64,000 bases of DNA from Methanococcoides sp052057775. GTDB taxonomy: Archaea; Halobacteriota; Methanosarcinia; Methanosarcinales; Methanosarcinaceae. Of the stretch, positions 8,550 through 16,890 are shown one piece after another. Every line of letters begins with the position of its first letter. Positions within the stretch are counted from its first letter, which is position 1. The stretch spans positions 1,178,001-1,242,000 of the forward strand of contig NZ_CP195121.1 in NCBI RefSeq assembly GCF_052057775.1. The letters are read 5' to 3'. The translations under genes and the position numbers were made by a program. The notes under the pieces were generated by a model. That model had not been told where the DNA came from. It saw nothing but the letters and a program-made list of their open reading frames with translations, and did no database searches.

Positions 8550-9061
8550 CTCTTCTGCTGCTTTCTGTATTCAGCTGCCAGCTTTACATATTCTGCTGCA
8601 TTTTCTCTGATCATGGTGGCATCTTCAGGTAGAGCATCTCTCCTTACCTTTCCTGGAACTCCTGTGATCACGCTGTTCGGGGGGAATTTCTTGCCTGGTG
8701 AAACGAGTGCATTGGCACCAACGATGGAATTCTCTCCTATCTCGACCCCGTCAAGCACTGTGGAATTCATTCCTATGAGGACATTGTTGCCGATCCTGCA
8801 GCTGTGCAGGACTGCCCCATGACCCACGGTCACATCGTCACCGAGCTCTGTTGGAGTTTCGGGGTCGGTATGGATCACTACATTGTCCTGGATGCTTGTG
8901 CGGTCCCCTATCTTTATTTTGCCCATGTCTCCACGGAGGACTGCATTGAACCAGATGCTTGAGTTCTCGCCAATGGTAACATCTCCGATGATGTCCGCGG
9001 AATCCGCAATGAAAGCAGTTTCAGCAACAATTGGTTCCTTGTCCTTGAATTTTAATAGCAT
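8546..9061 (-). CDS. Gamma carbonic anhydrase family protein (left-handed beta-helix)
   Basis: Hexapeptide repeats (IADSADIIGDVTIGENSSIWFNAVLRGD and IGNNVLIGMNSTVLDGVEIGE) form a left-handed beta-helix. The three zinc ligands of gamma carbonic anhydrase are present: H in VVIHTD and the pair spaced by five in VGHGAVLHSC. The acidic loop typical of Methanosarcina Cam is missing, and there is no signal peptide, so it is CamH/YrdA-like and cytoplasmic. GGTGAT lies just before the ATG at 9061, which is preferred to the in-frame GTG nine bases upstream. It is the first gene of a two-gene unit with the QueG-like protein. Confidence 0.85.
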   Translation of the reverse strand: MLLKFKDKEPIVAETAFIADSADIIGDVTIGENSSIWFNAVLRGDMGKIKIGDRTSIQDNVVIHTDPETPTELGDDVTVGHGAVLHSCRIGNNVLIGMNSTVLDGVEIGENSIVGANALVSPGKKFPPNSVITGVPGKVRRDALPEDATMIRENAAEYVKLAAEYRKQQKR

Positions 9062-9168
9062 TTGTATCACCTTATCAGAGCTTTCTGTTTTATCTATGGA
9101 TCATCGGACTTAATATATGATAGCAATAGTTACGGATAATTTGTATTCCCTACATGCATTTAGACCAT

Positions 9169-10275
9169 TTACTTCGGCAGTTCCACATGAACTGTTGTCC
9201 CTGCACCTTCCTCACTCTCGATCCGGATCTTACCATTATGAGCATCTACAATGCTTTTGCTGATGTACAGCCCGATCCCTGTGCCACCATACTTGCGCCT
9301 GGTAGAAGCATCGATCTGGTAGAATCTCTGAAAAAGGTTCGGGATCAAATCTTTTGGTATGCCGATGCCGGTATCTTCAACAGTGATGTGCAGTTTTTCT
9401 TTTTCTTCCCGGGCAGTTACAGTTATTCTGCCTCCTGCTGGTGTGAATTTGATAGAATTGTCAACGAGGTAGACCAGTAGATCGGTCAGTTTATCCTTGT
9501 CTCCGTTTATTGAAGGCAGATCGGCAGGCACCTTCTTTTCAATGGTCAGCTCCTTCTCCTGAATTCTTGGTAGCATATCAGCAACCACGTGGTCTGTTAT
9601 CTCTGCGATCCGGACAGGTCCGAATGAATATTCAATGGAGCCGGCCTGCATTTTGCTGATGTACAGGAGTGAATCAACAAGACGCCTCAGCCTCTCTGAG
9701 TTTCGTATGATCGTATCAACTGATTTTTTCTGCTGGTCATTAACAGAACCCAGCGATTCATCGGAAAGGATCTGGCTGTAGCCTTCGATGCAGGTAAGAG
9801 GAGTTTTAAGCTCATGGCTTACGTTTGACAGGAACTCATCTTTCATCCTGTCAAGTGATTTCAGTTCTTCGTTAGCGTTTGCAAGTTCATCTGCATATCT
9901 TTGGAGAGCATCCTCTGCCTGCTTGCGAATGGTTATGTCTTCAACAATACAGATACCACCCTTCAGGTTGCCATCTTCAGATATGTTCGGGCTGAAATTG
10001 GCTTTGATGGGCGTGATCTTTGATCCTGTGGTGGGAATATACTCGCCTTCGTACTGTCCTGATCTCCTTGCCAGTACCGCCTCAAGAGCATGCCGCATAT
10101 TCTCATCCCTCAGGGACACTTCCATGTTAAAGCCGATGACCTCTTCTTTTGGCAGACCGAGGATCTTGAGAAGACTTTCATTACACTCGGTAACGATCCC
10201 GTCCTTGTCAAAATGGAATATCCCCAGCGGTGAATTCTCAAATATCAGACGATACTTTGTCTCAGACTCCCTCAA
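9169..10275 (-). CDS. PAS sensor histidine kinase, apparently 5'-truncated
   Basis: One PAS domain (YRLIFENSPLGIFHFDKDG, about residues 8-125) is followed by a coiled coil, a HisKA box (FLSNVSHELKTPLTCIEGY, phospho-His near 155) and an HATPase with N, G1 and G2 boxes (LVDNSIKF, DTGIGIP, GTGIGLYI). There is no membrane segment and no adjacent response regulator. It is a close paralogue of the kinase at 56226-58169. The frame stays open upstream to a TGA at 10324, and the residues there align with the end of another PAS domain, so a longer ancestral protein has lost its 5' part. The only start near the PAS domain is TTG at 10275; expression is uncertain. Confidence 0.6.
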   Translation of the reverse strand: MRESETKYRLIFENSPLGIFHFDKDGIVTECNESLLKILGLPKEEVIGFNMEVSLRDENMRHALEAVLARRSGQYEGEYIPTTGSKITPIKANFSPNISEDGNLKGGICIVEDITIRKQAEDALQRYADELANANEELKSLDRMKDEFLSNVSHELKTPLTCIEGYSQILSDESLGSVNDQQKKSVDTIIRNSERLRRLVDSLLYISKMQAGSIEYSFGPVRIAEITDHVVADMLPRIQEKELTIEKKVPADLPSINGDKDKLTDLLVYLVDNSIKFTPAGGRITVTAREEKEKLHITVEDTGIGIPKDLIPNLFQRFYQIDASTRRKYGGTGIGLYISKSIVDAHNGKIRIESEEGAGTTVHVELPK

Positions 10276-10437
10276 AGCCTCATCTGTCTGTTTGTTATTG
10301 GTATCTCGAATAGTGATCCCCCATCAATACCCAGAAGTTATTTTGTGTTGTCCATGGACATAAATGTTATTCCTGCCCTTCACTCTTTGCAGGTAACAGC
10401 TGAAATGCCGGATGTCAGGTATCTTTATGATTATTGA
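10276..10437 (-). pseudogene. Remnant of upstream PAS domain of the sensor kinase
   Basis: Reading the same minus-strand frame beyond the kinase start gives WGITIRDTNNKQTDEALRES joined to the kinase, then TGA (10324-10326), then DIRHFSCYLQRVKGRNNIYV and GQHKITSGY upstream. The piece GITIRDTNNK...EAL matches the usual end of a PAS/PAC unit (G-I-x-x-D-I-T-E-R-K-x-A-E-E-A-L), as in the paralogue at 56 kb (GIMIDITERKLAEEAL). Several stop codons precede 10437. This is best explained as decay after a 5' deletion. Confidence 0.55.
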
Positions 10438-10530
10438 TCATCACTAAACGATATCCTCTAAATGCTACCATTTAACTAATATATGCTACAAGATAAATGC
10501 TATATGAAAAAATAAGAAAATTTTACAAAC

Positions 10531-11511
10531 TTATGTTGGCCTGTAGTAGGTTCCATTCTCAGATAATATCTTAGTGATCTTCTGTTCCCCGACAAGTCCC
10601 TCTATTATCGGCTTGAGTTCCTCCTTGTCAATATCCAGCGACTGGACTACCTGATCAAAGGTACAGGGCCTGCGGAGTATCAGGTCATAGACCTCCTCAA
10701 CAAGGTTCTCATGCTTGATGTTCGACCTCTTCCTCCTGAGCCCTTTAAGCACAAGTCTTACCCTTTCCCTTCCAAGCTCTTCATCGAACTTCTGTGCGAT
10801 CTCCTTGAGCCTTGCTTCAGGAACAGGTACGATAAACTTCTCAGCCGGAGGTCGGCTTATGGTAAGCACTTCGATCTCATCCGGATCGATGTATCTAAGC
10901 ACTTCGATAAGTTTTCCGACCTCCTCATCGCTGGAATTGACAGGATAGTCGTTGTTCGAGTCAAGTAGCATGACCTCGATGGATAACTTTCCTCCATTCA
11001 TCTTCTGCAGTTCCCGCAGCCCTTCGATAATATCCTGAAGCCTGATCCCTTTTGCAGGTCTGTGGATGGCCCGGAAGGTATCTTCATTCCCGGAGACAAG
11101 GGTGGCGACCACAAGGTCTGCTTTTGAAAGGCTTTTCCTGACATCCTCTCTGCTCACAAGGGATGAGTTGGTGATGACACAGATGGGAATATCAGTGATC
11201 TCCCTTATCCGTTCGATCATATCCCCTATTTGAAGGTTCAGTGTGGGTTCACATGTCCCTGAGAACGTGATGTAATCAAGGTCATCAACTTTCTTGTGAT
11301 AATTGGTGAGACCATCGATAACCTCTTCGGTGGTGACAGGGTCTGCAACTTCCGAAGGATCTGATATTTTCCAGTCAATATGTCCGAGCTGGCAGTAGAT
11401 GCAGTCGAAATTGCAGTTCTTCCTGAATTCTCCCTTTTTGATGACATCAATCCCAAGCGACCTCCCAAGTCTCCTCGAGAGGATCGGTCCGTAGATGATC
11501 CTTGATCCCAT
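10531..11511 (-). CDS. Radical SAM protein, COG0731-like, with C-terminal winged helix
   Basis: The radical SAM triad is CNFDCIYC (C-x3-C-x2-C, near residue 35), preceded by the family signature GPILSRRLGRSLGID. GTCEPTLN gives the second SAM contact, and ITNSSLV and VMLLDSNND are further core strands. About 75 C-terminal residues form a winged-helix-like extension (DLILRRPCTFDQVVQSLDID). COG0731 includes proteins related to wybutosine synthase TYW1, but this one lacks a flavodoxin domain, and its substrate is unknown. The ATG at 11511 is preferred to an in-frame GTG nine bases earlier. Confidence 0.8.
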   Translation of the reverse strand: MGSRIIYGPILSRRLGRSLGIDVIKKGEFRKNCNFDCIYCQLGHIDWKISDPSEVADPVTTEEVIDGLTNYHKKVDDLDYITFSGTCEPTLNLQIGDMIERIREITDIPICVITNSSLVSREDVRKSLSKADLVVATLVSGNEDTFRAIHRPAKGIRLQDIIEGLRELQKMNGGKLSIEVMLLDSNNDYPVNSSDEEVGKLIEVLRYIDPDEIEVLTISRPPAEKFIVPVPEARLKEIAQKFDEELGRERVRLVLKGLRRKRSNIKHENLVEEVYDLILRRPCTFDQVVQSLDIDKEELKPIIEGLVGEQKITKILSENGTYYRPT

Positions 11512-11538
11512 TTTTACCACATCAGGCCAATTAGTTTG

Positions 11539-12069
11539 TCATTTCCTGACCATAGTTTTCCCGCATTCAGGACATTTCACCTGAGGGCATGGAACTCCAG
11601 CCTGATGGGCCTGCTGATGACCACAGTTCGGACACACGCATTCTCCTCCTGGTCCGGCAGTCCCTGTGCCTTTCCCTCCGCGGAAGCCTCGTCCACACCC
11701 CTGTCCCTGGGTCTGACCTTGACCCTGATTCTGTCCTCTGGCTGGTCCCTGACCCATTGGCCCTGTTCCGTCCTTTCCTGGCATTGTATAATCTCCTCCT
11801 TCTACCCGTATTGATTTTCCATGTACCAGTGCATCAGCTATCTTCTGCACCGTTCTCTGGAGCGTCCTCTGGAATGTGGACTGGTGGATGTGCATCTTCT
11901 CTGCTGCAGCATCCTGCTTCATCTTTTCAAGATAGCTGAGTCTCAATGATTCCAGTTCATCAATGGTTATGTTGACCTCTTCCAGCTCGTTCAGGCAGGT
12001 ACCTGAAGGCTTGAAATGTCGTACATTGTGCTCGAAATTCACCATTCTCCTTTTTCTCGGGCGTCCCAT
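11539..12069 (-). CDS. DUF134/UPF0251 DNA-binding protein with Gly/Gln-rich linker and zinc ribbon
   Basis: Residues 1-95 are a DUF134 helix-turn-helix protein: MGRPRKRR, FKPSG, and LRLSYLEKMKQDAAAEKMHI with HQSTFQRTLQ as recognition region. A low-complexity segment follows (GPMGQGPARGQNQGQGQTQG, about 108-140), then a C-terminal zinc ribbon CVCPNCGHQ...CPQVKCPECGK. DUF134 proteins are sigma-70-region-4-like putative regulators often found near metal or nitrogenase-accessory proteins. A perfect 9-bp inverted repeat lies two bases upstream of the start, suggesting autoregulation. Confidence 0.8.
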   Translation of the reverse strand: MGRPRKRRMVNFEHNVRHFKPSGTCLNELEEVNITIDELESLRLSYLEKMKQDAAAEKMHIHQSTFQRTLQRTVQKIADALVHGKSIRVEGGDYTMPGKDGTGPMGQGPARGQNQGQGQTQGQGCGRGFRGGKGTGTAGPGGECVCPNCGHQQAHQAGVPCPQVKCPECGKTMVRK

Positions 12070-12070
12070 A

Positions 12071-12092
12071 GTTATGCATTATGATGCATAAC
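12071..12092. promoter_or_regulatory. Perfect inverted repeat at the DUF134 gene start (putative operator)
   Basis: GTTATGCAT, four bases (TATG), ATGCATAAC: a perfect 9-bp dyad immediately upstream of the DUF134 start codon at 12069. Position and symmetry fit a dimeric helix-turn-helix autorepressor site. The repressor identity is inferred from adjacency only. Confidence 0.6.
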
Positions 12093-12359
12093 GGTGATAA
12101 AGGTTTTGATTTTGTTTTTTGAGATTGGTTTTGGTCTTGGGGGAATATATCTTCACATTGATGTTTATTTACATCTGTAAGGAGTTTTATCATAAGTTTT
12201 GAACAGGACTTTAATCTGTAGGTTCTCCAATGTAAGATCACCTTATTCAGAAGATATTTATGCTTTCATATCTGATATTTATAGTGTAGCAAGTTTCCAT
12301 AGTAATTGGAATTTAATTGGGGCGCTACTATGATCGATTTTAACAGGAGGTGAAATCAG

Positions 12360-12482
12360 ATGGTAAAATGCGCAATTTGTGGGGGAGAAGCACCAAGGCA
12401 GCCAGGTGTAACAGACGAAGGTAAATGTGATCTTTGTGGTAAGAAGCTGGAATTAGCCAAGAAAGAGGAAGAGAAAAAGTAA
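12360..12482 (+). CDS. 40-residue zinc-ribbon protein
   Basis: The gene starts at ATG after a very strong ribosome site (AGGAGGTGA, 12346-12354) and encodes 40 residues with two C-x2-C knuckles (CAICGG and CDLCGK) 18 residues apart, then a KKLELAKKEEEKK tail. The two knuckles are enough for one zinc site. It is divergent from the DUF134 gene. Its function is unknown; tiny zinc proteins of this kind are common in methanogens. Confidence 0.65.
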   Translation: MVKCAICGGEAPRQPGVTDEGKCDLCGKKLELAKKEEEKK

Positions 12483-12576
12483 TTACTCTACTCTGAAGCG
12501 ATCTAAAAATTAAGTAACATAGAAGCTGCCTTTCAAAAAGGTAACTTCAATATTTTTATTTGAATTAGACTTGACT

Positions 12577-13227
12577 TCAATAATCCCGCTTCCCGAATAT
12601 CCCTGACCCGATCCTTACCATGGTAGCTCCTTCCTCGATGGCAACCTTATAGTCACCGGACATTCCCATAGAAAGCTCCTGGATATCGATATTGCCCAGT
12701 TTCTCCTGCTTCAGCTCATCAAAGATCGCTTTCATCTTTCTGAAATACGGGCGGGCTTCCTCGGCAGATACATACGGAGGGATGCACATGAGACCCCTTA
12801 CGTGAATATTGCTGAGTGTCCGGATGTCTTTTATCGCGTCTGCGATCTCATCGGTCCCGAAGCCGTATTTTTGTGGTTCGTTGCCGATGTTGACCTGAAG
12901 GAATACCTTCTGGACCTTGCCGAGCTCTCCGGCTCTTTTGTCTATTTCCTCTGCCACCTTCAGGGAATCGACCGACTGGATCACATCAAAGAGTTCAACG
13001 GCTCTCTTGACCTTGTTCGTCTGGAGGTGTCCGATCAGGTGCTTTTCGCAGGGAGGGATACAATCGCATTTTTCATCGAATTCCTGAACCCTGTTCTCGC
13101 CTATGATGGTGGCTCCTGCTCTGATGGACTCGTTGATCCTGTCGGTGTCAACCGTCTTGGTGACGCTTACAAGTTTTACTTCTCCAAGCTCTTCAAGTAT
13201 TGCCTTTGTGTTCTCTTCGACTGTCAT
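12577..13227 (-). CDS. YggS/PLPBP-family pyridoxal phosphate homeostasis protein
   Basis: A 216-residue single-domain TIM-barrel PLP protein. The PLP-binding lysine is in LVSVTKTV (near residue 24). The family signatures GENRVQE, HLIGHLQTNK, VNIGNEPQKYGF, LSMGMSGDY and VRIGSGIFG are all present. Homologues (YggS, PROSC) lack known catalysis and buffer PLP supply. The length is slightly below the bacterial 230, with a short N-terminus. It stands alone. Confidence 0.9.
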   Translation of the reverse strand: MTVEENTKAILEELGEVKLVSVTKTVDTDRINESIRAGATIIGENRVQEFDEKCDCIPPCEKHLIGHLQTNKVKRAVELFDVIQSVDSLKVAEEIDKRAGELGKVQKVFLQVNIGNEPQKYGFGTDEIADAIKDIRTLSNIHVRGLMCIPPYVSAEEARPYFRKMKAIFDELKQEKLGNIDIQELSMGMSGDYKVAIEEGATMVRIGSGIFGKRDY

Positions 13228-13450
13228 TCGTGTTCACGGCGCTGTTTTTTGAAAATATGATGAATTTTTTAGATCCCTATTACGGGCTCCATGAAATAAG
13301 TGCAGGGAATTTTATATAAAACGTTCGTTTGGGCTGGCGTTGTGCTTCAGCAGTGTGTTCAATAAAATGCAAATGCAAAAAAAGAAAACGGATTGGCAAA
13401 TGCCATCCGAGTAGTTATCCAAGGTCGAAATAACGTCAAACCAGAACTTC

Positions 13451-15172
13451 TCAATATCCAAGTGCCATCCTGATAAGCACTATCAGTCCCACGAACAGGT
13501 TGAGCACGACCAATCCGCCGATAACCATGACACCCAGCTTGATCTTTCCGGTATCCATGTCCAGGAAGGAAAGGGCATTCTGAACGGAATCCATCGTGTC
13601 ATTTGCTTTTGAAAGGGTCTCCTGGGTCTCGGTCAGGTTCGCGTTCAGGTTGTCAAGTAGCTCATCGATGCGTGGCTGCTCTTCTGTCCGGACGTTCTTC
13701 AGCACTCCGTGAAGCTCATCCAACGTCTTTGGGATGATCCCGGGCTCTTCAACCCACTTGTTTGCAAGTATTTCGTACTTCTTATCCAGCTTCAGGGACT
13801 GCCTGTAGTAGAAGGTCTTCTGGGCCTTGAGCAGGTCGTAGTTCCTCTGGTAACCATCGAACTTGGTGCTAAGTGATGCGGATATTTTAGCACCGTGAGG
13901 CTGCATTGTGAGCATGGAACGCTTTGGGGCTTTGGCAAGTGCCATGTTGAGATTTGCCATTGTTGCCATGGTGGCCTTTGCTGCTTCTGGTGCATAAGTG
14001 GATGATGCTGAACGCATCTCACGCTCCTCAACAGCCGCTTCCCTTGCGATCTCCCTGTTAATGTCGGTTCCAATCTCGCTCTCGGCTTTTTTGATGAAAT
14101 GATCGTCAGTGATCTTTTCATGCCTGATGGCTGCATCTGCCCTTTCTATTTCGGCTTTGAGAGGTTCTTCCTTTTCGATGAAACCATTATCAGTTATTCT
14201 TTCATGCCGGATCCCTGTACCCGGTCTTTCAATATCTTTTCGGCCTTCTTCCTTAACAATATAATCCTTGTAGGGTCTCTCCGCCACGATGTCCCCAACG
14301 TTTCCTACATTGCCGATATGGGTTCCCTCATGTACGATATCCCCTGCACTGATGTGTGCTCCGGCGATACCCACGGACCCCATGTTTATATCGAACTTCT
14401 TCTCCGGGAACTTTTCGATTACATTCGCAAGCTGGGCAGTAACCGTGTCCTTTCTGGTGATAAGTCCCTGGTAATACAGCTTATCCTTCTGAAACATTTC
14501 CAGCTGGTTTCGGATATCAGGACTGAGGTCAGTTATTGCAATAGGTATCTTCTTTTTAGTGACAAAAAGTTTCTTTACTTCCTGAAGGACCTCTTCGCTG
14601 ACCTCCAGATTGTCATCAAGGGAATCCAGTATGTCCTCGATCATTGGCTGCTCAATAGTATTGAAGCGCTCAAGTGATTCTTTGGCGTTGTAGATCGTAT
14701 TTGAAAGGACACCCGGTTCCTGATAGAAGATGTCATGGATCTCTTTCCTGACAGCAGCAAGTCTTGCCATTATCTGGAACTTTTTGATCACATTCTGCAT
14801 ATCGGACAGCATGTCCCAGAAGTCAAAACTGAAATCGGTTACATCCTCTACTCCCATTTCGGAAAGCTTGTTCAAAAGTCGTGTCTCTTCCTGACGGAGT
14901 GAATTCAGCCTTTCCTTTTCCTCGTCCCAGAGATCATCTTCATCCCTTGGGGTCATTCTTGTGATGACAAGGAGCTCTTCTGCTTCCTTTAATGTTGATT
15001 CTAGCTGTTCACCTACAGCCTCGATCGTCGAACCAATTACAGCTATCGCCAGACCTGCCTCTTCTGCTGCATCTCCGGCAGACTCTGCAGCATTGCCCGC
15101 CTGGTAAACAGCTTTTCCAATAGTGTACAGACCACCTGTACAAACACCCGCAACGACATCAAACCATCCCAT
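13451..15172 (-). CDS. Coiled-coil membrane-anchored protein with internal duplication, unknown function
   Basis: The 573-residue protein is not recognised. It has an N-terminal Gly/Ala-rich stretch (residues 8-50), long coiled coils, and one C-terminal transmembrane helix (about 543-568, GVMVIGGLVVLNLFVGLIVL). Two internal repeats are visible: EPGVLSN...IEQPMIEDILDSLDDNL against EPGIIPK...EEQPRIDELLDNLNANL, and GIRHERITDNGFIEKEE against AIRHEKITDDHFIKKAE. A middle segment AGDIVHEGTHIGNVGNVGDI resembles short Gly-turn beta repeats. The ribosome site AGGAGG is clear. It could be a cell-envelope or membrane-shaping scaffold. Confidence 0.7.
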   Translation of the reverse strand: MGWFDVVAGVCTGGLYTIGKAVYQAGNAAESAGDAAEEAGLAIAVIGSTIEAVGEQLESTLKEAEELLVITRMTPRDEDDLWDEEKERLNSLRQEETRLLNKLSEMGVEDVTDFSFDFWDMLSDMQNVIKKFQIMARLAAVRKEIHDIFYQEPGVLSNTIYNAKESLERFNTIEQPMIEDILDSLDDNLEVSEEVLQEVKKLFVTKKKIPIAITDLSPDIRNQLEMFQKDKLYYQGLITRKDTVTAQLANVIEKFPEKKFDINMGSVGIAGAHISAGDIVHEGTHIGNVGNVGDIVAERPYKDYIVKEEGRKDIERPGTGIRHERITDNGFIEKEEPLKAEIERADAAIRHEKITDDHFIKKAESEIGTDINREIAREAAVEEREMRSASSTYAPEAAKATMATMANLNMALAKAPKRSMLTMQPHGAKISASLSTKFDGYQRNYDLLKAQKTFYYRQSLKLDKKYEILANKWVEEPGIIPKTLDELHGVLKNVRTEEQPRIDELLDNLNANLTETQETLSKANDTMDSVQNALSFLDMDTGKIKLGVMVIGGLVVLNLFVGLIVLIRMALGY

Positions 15173-15430
15173 GATATTTTTCCTCCTTTTTTAGCATAGA
15201 TCTACAGAATACGGTACAAATTTACTGTAGAATTACAAATAGAAGTGCTAAATTACAGCATCTGCAAGTACCCTGTTTTCTTCCATTCCAATCAAGAATA
15301 TTCACTTCATATTTATATATTCATTTACATATATACGTGATGACTGTCGATATATGGTAATTAGGAATTTTAAAAAACAATGGGAGTAACTCCCATATTT
15401 AATAGAAACTTGTGGAAATGCTTGCAGTTT

Positions 15431-16006
15431 TTATTCCTTTATCTTTTCCATTAACCACGCCATATTCTGTGCAAGGGTTTCCATGGTCTTCATTCCTTCA
15501 CCATCTGCATCCACATCTCCCGGCATGAGCCCCACTCCAACGTTCCAGTAGCTTGAACCCGGAATTATCATCTCAGAGATCGTGAAGAAATGGTTGATAG
15601 AATCGAAAGCATGGATGCCTCCTGCTCTTCTTACCGCTACAACAGCTGCTCCTACCTTACGCTTGAAAAGCTCCCCATTTGCTTTACCCACAAATCCGGC
15701 TCTGTCGATAAGGGCTTTTGTTTCCGGGCTCAGGTCTGCAAAATATGTTGGTGTCGCAATGATGATCCCATCAGCGTCCATCATCTTTTCGATACACTCA
15801 TTGATTATGTCGTTCTCAATTACACAGCGTTTGTCCTTTTTGTCAAAACATTTCATGCAGGCAGTACAGCCGTGAATTGAATTTCCTCCAAGCTGGATTA
15901 CTTCTGTTTCGATTCCTTCCTTCTCAAGTACATCAAGCACATGGCCAATCAGGTGTGAAGTGTTCCCTTCCTTTCTGGGACTCCCATTGAATGCTACGAC
16001 TTTCAT
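15431..16006 (-). CDS. Flavodoxin-like NAD(P)H:FMN oxidoreductase with Cys cluster
   Basis: The N-terminus VVAFNGSPRKEGNTSHLI is the FMN phosphate loop of the iron-sulfur flavoprotein/NADPH-dependent FMN reductase family, and ATPTYFADLSPETKALIDR is the second flavin loop. GCTACMKCFDKKDKRC has four cysteines (C-x2-C-x2-C-x7-C), close to the compact cluster motif of the Methanosarcina Isf family, though spacing should be compared. Length is 191 residues. GGAGG precedes the ATG. A role in electron transfer or oxidative defence is likely from the family. Confidence 0.8.
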   Translation of the reverse strand: MKVVAFNGSPRKEGNTSHLIGHVLDVLEKEGIETEVIQLGGNSIHGCTACMKCFDKKDKRCVIENDIINECIEKMMDADGIIIATPTYFADLSPETKALIDRAGFVGKANGELFKRKVGAAVVAVRRAGGIHAFDSINHFFTISEMIIPGSSYWNVGVGLMPGDVDADGEGMKTMETLAQNMAWLMEKIKE

Positions 16007-16132
16007 TGTTTTCCTCCGGTTTTCTCAAAATTGATATGATCCAAAGTATGATCCTGAAGCAGACGATCAAAAAAGAAAAAGCAAGTGGCTAGAAGCCACC
16101 ATATTACAATATATTGCTAGCAGCCGGAAAAC

Positions 16133-16474
16133 TTATTTTTTAGCTTTCCTCAGACTTTTCATCTTCTCAAGTTCGCACTCAAGTTCCCTGATCTTTATCT
16201 CATCGATCTTGTCGGAAAGGTTCTCAAGTTCCTTATCAGCCATCTGGATCGTATTCTGGATCTTCTCAATGATATTCTTCTCAAGGTTGAGTCTCTGTTT
16301 CTTTGTTTCACTCACAAGGTCTTCAACAAGGAGCTTTCCTTCTTCCTTGGTCATCTGGCCTTCTTCGATCTTTTCCCTGACGAACTCTTTTATCTTCTCT
16401 TCGGATAATGCTGCCAGTCCTGCACCGATCAAAGCTGTTGCTCCTAGCAGCCCCATTTTCTTCATCTTGTCCAT
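16133..16474 (-). CDS. Phasin-like helical protein
   Basis: A 113-residue all-helical protein with an N-terminal glycine/alanine hydrophobic patch (MGLLGATALIGAGLAALSEEK) followed by EFVREKIEEGQMTKEEGKLL and a long coiled coil. It resembles PhaF/PhaI-type phasin-like proteins, but nothing here indicates polyester granules. GGAGTGA lies eight bases upstream of the ATG at 16474. The function is unknown. Confidence 0.6.
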   Translation of the reverse strand: MDKMKKMGLLGATALIGAGLAALSEEKIKEFVREKIEEGQMTKEEGKLLVEDLVSETKKQRLNLEKNIIEKIQNTIQMADKELENLSDKIDEIKIRELECELEKMKSLRKAKK

Positions 16475-16890
16475 TTATTTTCACTCCCTTGATGTCTGTG
16501 AGATCTTTGATTTTATCTGATCTTCTTGAAGTTACCATTTATTCCGGTTAGCGGGTGCAATAGCAGGTAATATCAAAAGTGGTTCTAATAACCGCTTTGT
16601 CAGATAATGAGTTTCTGTATGGTTTGACTTGCTCAACATTTCAGTGAATCACAGAAGTATTTCATCATGAAATGGATTTCAATATTGTATTGTCAGAAGA
16701 CTTGCAATACCCCAAATTGCATTTCCCCGCTAAGAAAATGTGTTCGATTTAATATATATCTATTGGAAGATCTCAATATATGCCGGTCAGGGGGATTCGT
16801 AATAGACACAGCTTTTGCTTAATTGGAGAATACGGCATTATCGGTGGATATTGCCCAGGATATAATATATGATCCGGGATCGGTAGATCT
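16475..16890. other. Intergenic, 416 bases, no gene seen
   Basis: An AT-rich spacer between the phasin-like gene and the methyltransferase. I see no ORF with a ribosome site. TATA-like runs (TTTAATATATATC near 16748) suggest a promoter on the plus strand but no gene follows it; an unannotated RNA is possible but unsupported. Confidence 0.4.

Noticed and set aside
11960..12241. Minus-strand frame overlapping the DUF134 gene start
   Set aside because: It overlaps the palindrome and a clear gene in another frame; composition and lack of a ribosome site argue against it.
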